Below are positions 6,693 through 7,571 of a stretch of 7,571 nucleotides of DNA, piece by piece. The notes under the pieces were generated by a model. It was not told the origin of the DNA, searched no databases, and worked only from the letters and a program-made list of their open reading frames with translations. The stretch spans positions 1 to 7,571 of the forward strand of contig DYCJ01000119.1 in NCBI GenBank assembly GCA_019418195.1. Reading direction: 5' to 3'. The position numbers and the translations under genes were made by a program. This DNA is from Clostridiales bacterium. GTDB taxonomy: Bacteria > Bacillota > Clostridia > Lachnospirales > Lachnospiraceae. Position 1 is the stretch's first letter. Each line of letters begins with the position of its first letter.

Positions 6693-6930
6693 CCATATAA
6701 CCCATTAAACAGAAAGATATTTGGCGGGTGTGCCCTTCCCGCATTTCTTTTGACCCAAAAGGTGCGTAGCAGCTCCCCGATCCTAAAGGTCAAAGGAATC
6801 TCCTTGTTTTTAGGGAATTGTCTCTGTGGCGATTCGCATTATAAGCCCGCCTGAGGGCTTCTCTTTCAACTTCACTTGTCCATGTTGTCTGGAATCTGCT
6901 CACTCCTACGTGATGGATTGGAGCGGCTGA
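6693..6930. other. Gene-free, hairpin-rich stretch
   Basis: No ribosome-site-led gene is seen on either strand. Three inverted repeats occur: GCGGG/CCCGC (6724-6742), a two-tier CCTAAA/TTTAGG enclosing AAGGA/TCCTT (6782-6814), and a perfect AAGCCC/GGGCTT (6843-6860). An alternative pairing TTTGACC (6749-6755) with GGTCAAA (6788-6794) competes with the second. On the plus strand the hairpins are followed by modest T-rich runs, so terminator remnants are possible; a structured RNA or element end is another option. A minus-strand frame of 99 codons (6790-7089) crosses it but lacks a ribosome site and runs antisense to the toxin. Confidence 0.35.
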
Positions 6931-6939
6931 AAGGTATTC

Positions 6940-6968
6940 TTCAAAATATCCTCTGAAGCGCATATATC
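6940..6968 (+). promoter_or_regulatory. Candidate toxin promoter
   Basis: TTCAAA (6940-6945) and TATATC (6963-6968) match four of six consensus bases each at 17-bp spacing. They would give a toxin mRNA starting near 6975 with a leader of about 56 bases. It is weaker than the opposing antitoxin promoter, as expected for such loci. Confidence 0.35.
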
Positions 6969-6993
6969 TGTGGGGCTGCCGGGGGACGTGCTC

Positions 6994-7025
6994 CCGCCCG
7001 CTCCGAGTCTTGTTGGAGGGGGTGG
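6994..7025 (+). promoter_or_regulatory. Hairpin hiding the toxin ribosome-binding site
   Basis: CCGCCCGCTCC (6994-7004) can pair with GGAGGGGGTGG (7015-7025), which contains the toxin's Shine-Dalgarno, leaving a 10-base loop. Ten of eleven positions pair, one as G-U, with a single G-G mismatch. Such sequestration is known in type I toxin mRNAs and would keep translation low. Confidence 0.55.
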
Positions 7026-7030
7026 TAATT

Positions 7031-7114
7031 ATGAGTACATATGAAGAACTCAGCCTGATCGTGAGCATCGCGCTTCTGATTATAGCCATTCTGAATTATA
7101 CACATAAAAAATAG
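7031..7114 (+). CDS. Small holin-like toxin of a type I toxin-antitoxin system
   Basis: A 27-residue hydrophobic peptide that begins MSTYEELSLIVSIA, continues as one membrane helix (about residues 8-22) and ends with the polar tail NYTHKK. This fits the Firmicute 'putative holin-like toxin' group (PF16935; TxpA/BsrG-like), whose members start M(S/T)xYExL and carry a single helix with a short basic end. These peptides disturb the membrane when overproduced. A strong Shine-Dalgarno, GGAGGGGG, lies 8 bases upstream of ATG and can be masked by a leader hairpin. The last codons overlap the terminator of a convergent antisense RNA that starts at a perfect consensus promoter. Size, helix, leader structure and antisense RNA agree with one another. 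A role in keeping a mobile element is inferred from the neighbouring integrase remnant. Confidence 0.85.
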   Translation: MSTYEELSLIVSIALLIIAILNYTHKK

Positions 7115-7144
7115 CCGTCCTGCCCTTGCAAAGCTGACGACTAT
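7111..7144 (-). terminator. Antitoxin RNA terminator
   Basis: Arms 7111-7119 and 7136-7144 pair over 9 bp, including one U-G in the minus-strand transcript, and six T follow on the minus strand. On the plus strand a CTTTT run also follows, so it may slow toxin transcription too. Confidence 0.7.
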
Positions 7145-7164
7145 CTTTTATAGTTTTTGGTTGC

Positions 7165-7197
7165 GCCGGAGCGGGTGAGGTGCAGTCACCTTCCGGC
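7165..7197 (+). terminator. Toxin mRNA 3' hairpin / terminator
   Basis: GCCGGA (7165-7170) pairs with TCCGGC (7192-7197), and within it GGTGA pairs with TCACC. A T-rich tract, TGTCTTGTT, follows on the plus strand. The mirror fold forms the 5' hairpin of the antitoxin RNA. Confidence 0.65.
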
Positions 7198-7212
7198 TGT
7201 CTTGTTAACTAT

Positions 7213-7241
7213 ATTATAGTCAATATTTCAACATGTGTCAA
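7213..7241 (-). promoter_or_regulatory. Perfect consensus promoter of the antitoxin RNA
   Basis: On the minus strand TTGACA (7236-7241) and TATAAT (7213-7218) are exactly consensus and exactly 17 bp apart. This is the strongest promoter in the window. High antitoxin RNA output relative to the weak toxin promoter is the usual design of such loci. Confidence 0.9.
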
Positions 7242-7295
7242 ATAATATCTCCCATTGATCCACGCCCTCCCCGGCAGATGAAAGGAGATAATAAA

Positions 7296-7571
7296 ATGAC
7301 ACTGACAACATGCCCGGGGAAAAATCGCAGGAACGGTACAGGGACCATTGTGAAGCTGTCCGGCAAGAAGAGCAGTTCCCAGTATTGCGCACTGGCTGCA
7401 TTTAAACACTGTGATCAGCTCCACAATCGAATCATGCCGGATATCTCGGCTCTTGATCTGCAGCAGATTCTCGACAGAGAAGATCTGTCTCACTCCATGC
7501 TGGAGCATATCAAGACGCTGTTCAATTAGATGTATCGGTATGCACTGCAGTTTGATATTGTGGCCAAGAAC
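7296..7571 (+). pseudogene. Decayed tyrosine recombinase (phage/ICE-type integrase), runs off right edge
   Basis: A good ribosome site (AAAGGAG, 8 bases before ATG 7296) leads into 77 codons that stop with TAG at 7527-7529. The same frame continues at once with MYRYALQFDIVAKN to the window edge. The first part, RRNGTGTIVKLSGKK, resembles the N-terminal arm of clostridial integrases (NGYGTVYKLSGKR type). The next part, FKHCDQLHN...DLQQIL...LEHIKTLFN, resembles their core-binding (SAM-like) domain, where LFNQ-MYRYAL-DIV-KN is expected. The TAG sits where that family usually has Gln (CAG). The arm and core-binding domain are joined directly, with roughly 60-100 residues missing between them. I therefore read it as an integrase with an internal deletion and a nonsense codon. 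The family call is from memory of motifs, not a search. If the TAG is genuine, the product is a 77-residue fragment without a catalytic domain. Confidence 0.65.

Larger units (their letters stand above)
7105..7206 (-). ncRNA. Antitoxin antisense RNA, about 100 nt
   Basis: Transcription from the promoter at 7213-7241 should start near 7206 and end at the T-run 7106-7111. The terminator stem is GATAGTCGTC...GACGGCTAT followed by six T. The RNA is complementary to the last bases of the toxin ORF and its whole 3' untranslated region. Its 5' end forms the hairpin complementary to the toxin mRNA's own 3' hairpin, which suits loop-loop or end-to-end contact. The RatA-TxpA and SR4-BsrG pairs use this convergent layout, with RNase III decay of the duplex. 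RNA ends are predicted only. Confidence 0.75.

Noticed and set aside
6790..7089. 99-codon minus-strand ORF antisense to the toxin
   Set aside because: No Shine-Dalgarno at its ATG or at later ATGs; it crosses the toxin gene and its leader structures, which explain the sequence better.
7209..7508. 99-codon minus-strand ORF opposite the integrase remnant
   Set aside because: It overlaps the perfect antitoxin promoter and lies opposite a frame with a good ribosome site and integrase-like motifs.
1..7571. tRNA, rRNA, CRISPR array or intact insertion sequence
   Set aside because: No tRNA-like cloverleaf, rRNA motif, regularly spaced repeat or transposase gene was seen on either strand by eye.

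Overview
The window looks like a chromosomal segment of a low-to-mid GC Firmicute, most likely a gut Clostridia/Lachnospiraceae member. This rests on Shine-Dalgarno-led genes, sigma-A type promoters, two OmpR-family two-component systems of clostridial type, a CapA/YwtB-type protein and a Firmicute holin-like type I toxin. The species cannot be fixed from this sequence.

Bases 1-1305, minus strand: a two-component pair. A response regulator (609-1262) is followed after 4 bases by a histidine kinase (604 to beyond the left edge) with one membrane segment and no sensor domain. Kinases of this shape often sit beside FtsX-type ABC exporters, which would lie outside the window.

Bases 1306-1841: no conventional gene. 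On the minus strand there is a promoter (TTGAAA-17-TACGAT) just past the capA-like stop codon, then about 300 bases of fold-rich sequence ending at an intrinsic terminator. This is a candidate non-coding RNA, or a decayed small gene because it also holds an 84-codon frame broken by one TAA. Beyond it lie a 98-bp highly self-complementary element and a second strong terminator.

Bases 1842-3127: a separately transcribed, membrane-anchored CapA-family (PGA_cap) protein with its own promoter.

Bases 3139-6592, minus strand: a second two-component operon. An OmpR-family regulator lies upstream of an 866-residue kinase with a large extracellular domain and about five further membrane segments. The operon has a candidate promoter and ends at a terminator hairpin.

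Bases 6600-7571: an accessory, mobile-element-like end. It holds a hairpin-rich stretch without a convincing gene, then a compact type I toxin-antitoxin locus. This consists of a 27-residue holin-like toxin on the plus strand and a convergent antisense RNA from a perfect consensus promoter (TTGACA-17-TATAAT) on the minus strand. Last comes a decayed tyrosine recombinase (integrase) that appears to have lost an internal block and gained an in-frame TAG. The toxin locus next to an integrase remnant suggests a scar left by an integrated element. The two two-component systems and the CapA-like protein look like ordinary cell-envelope or signalling functions in separate transcription units.
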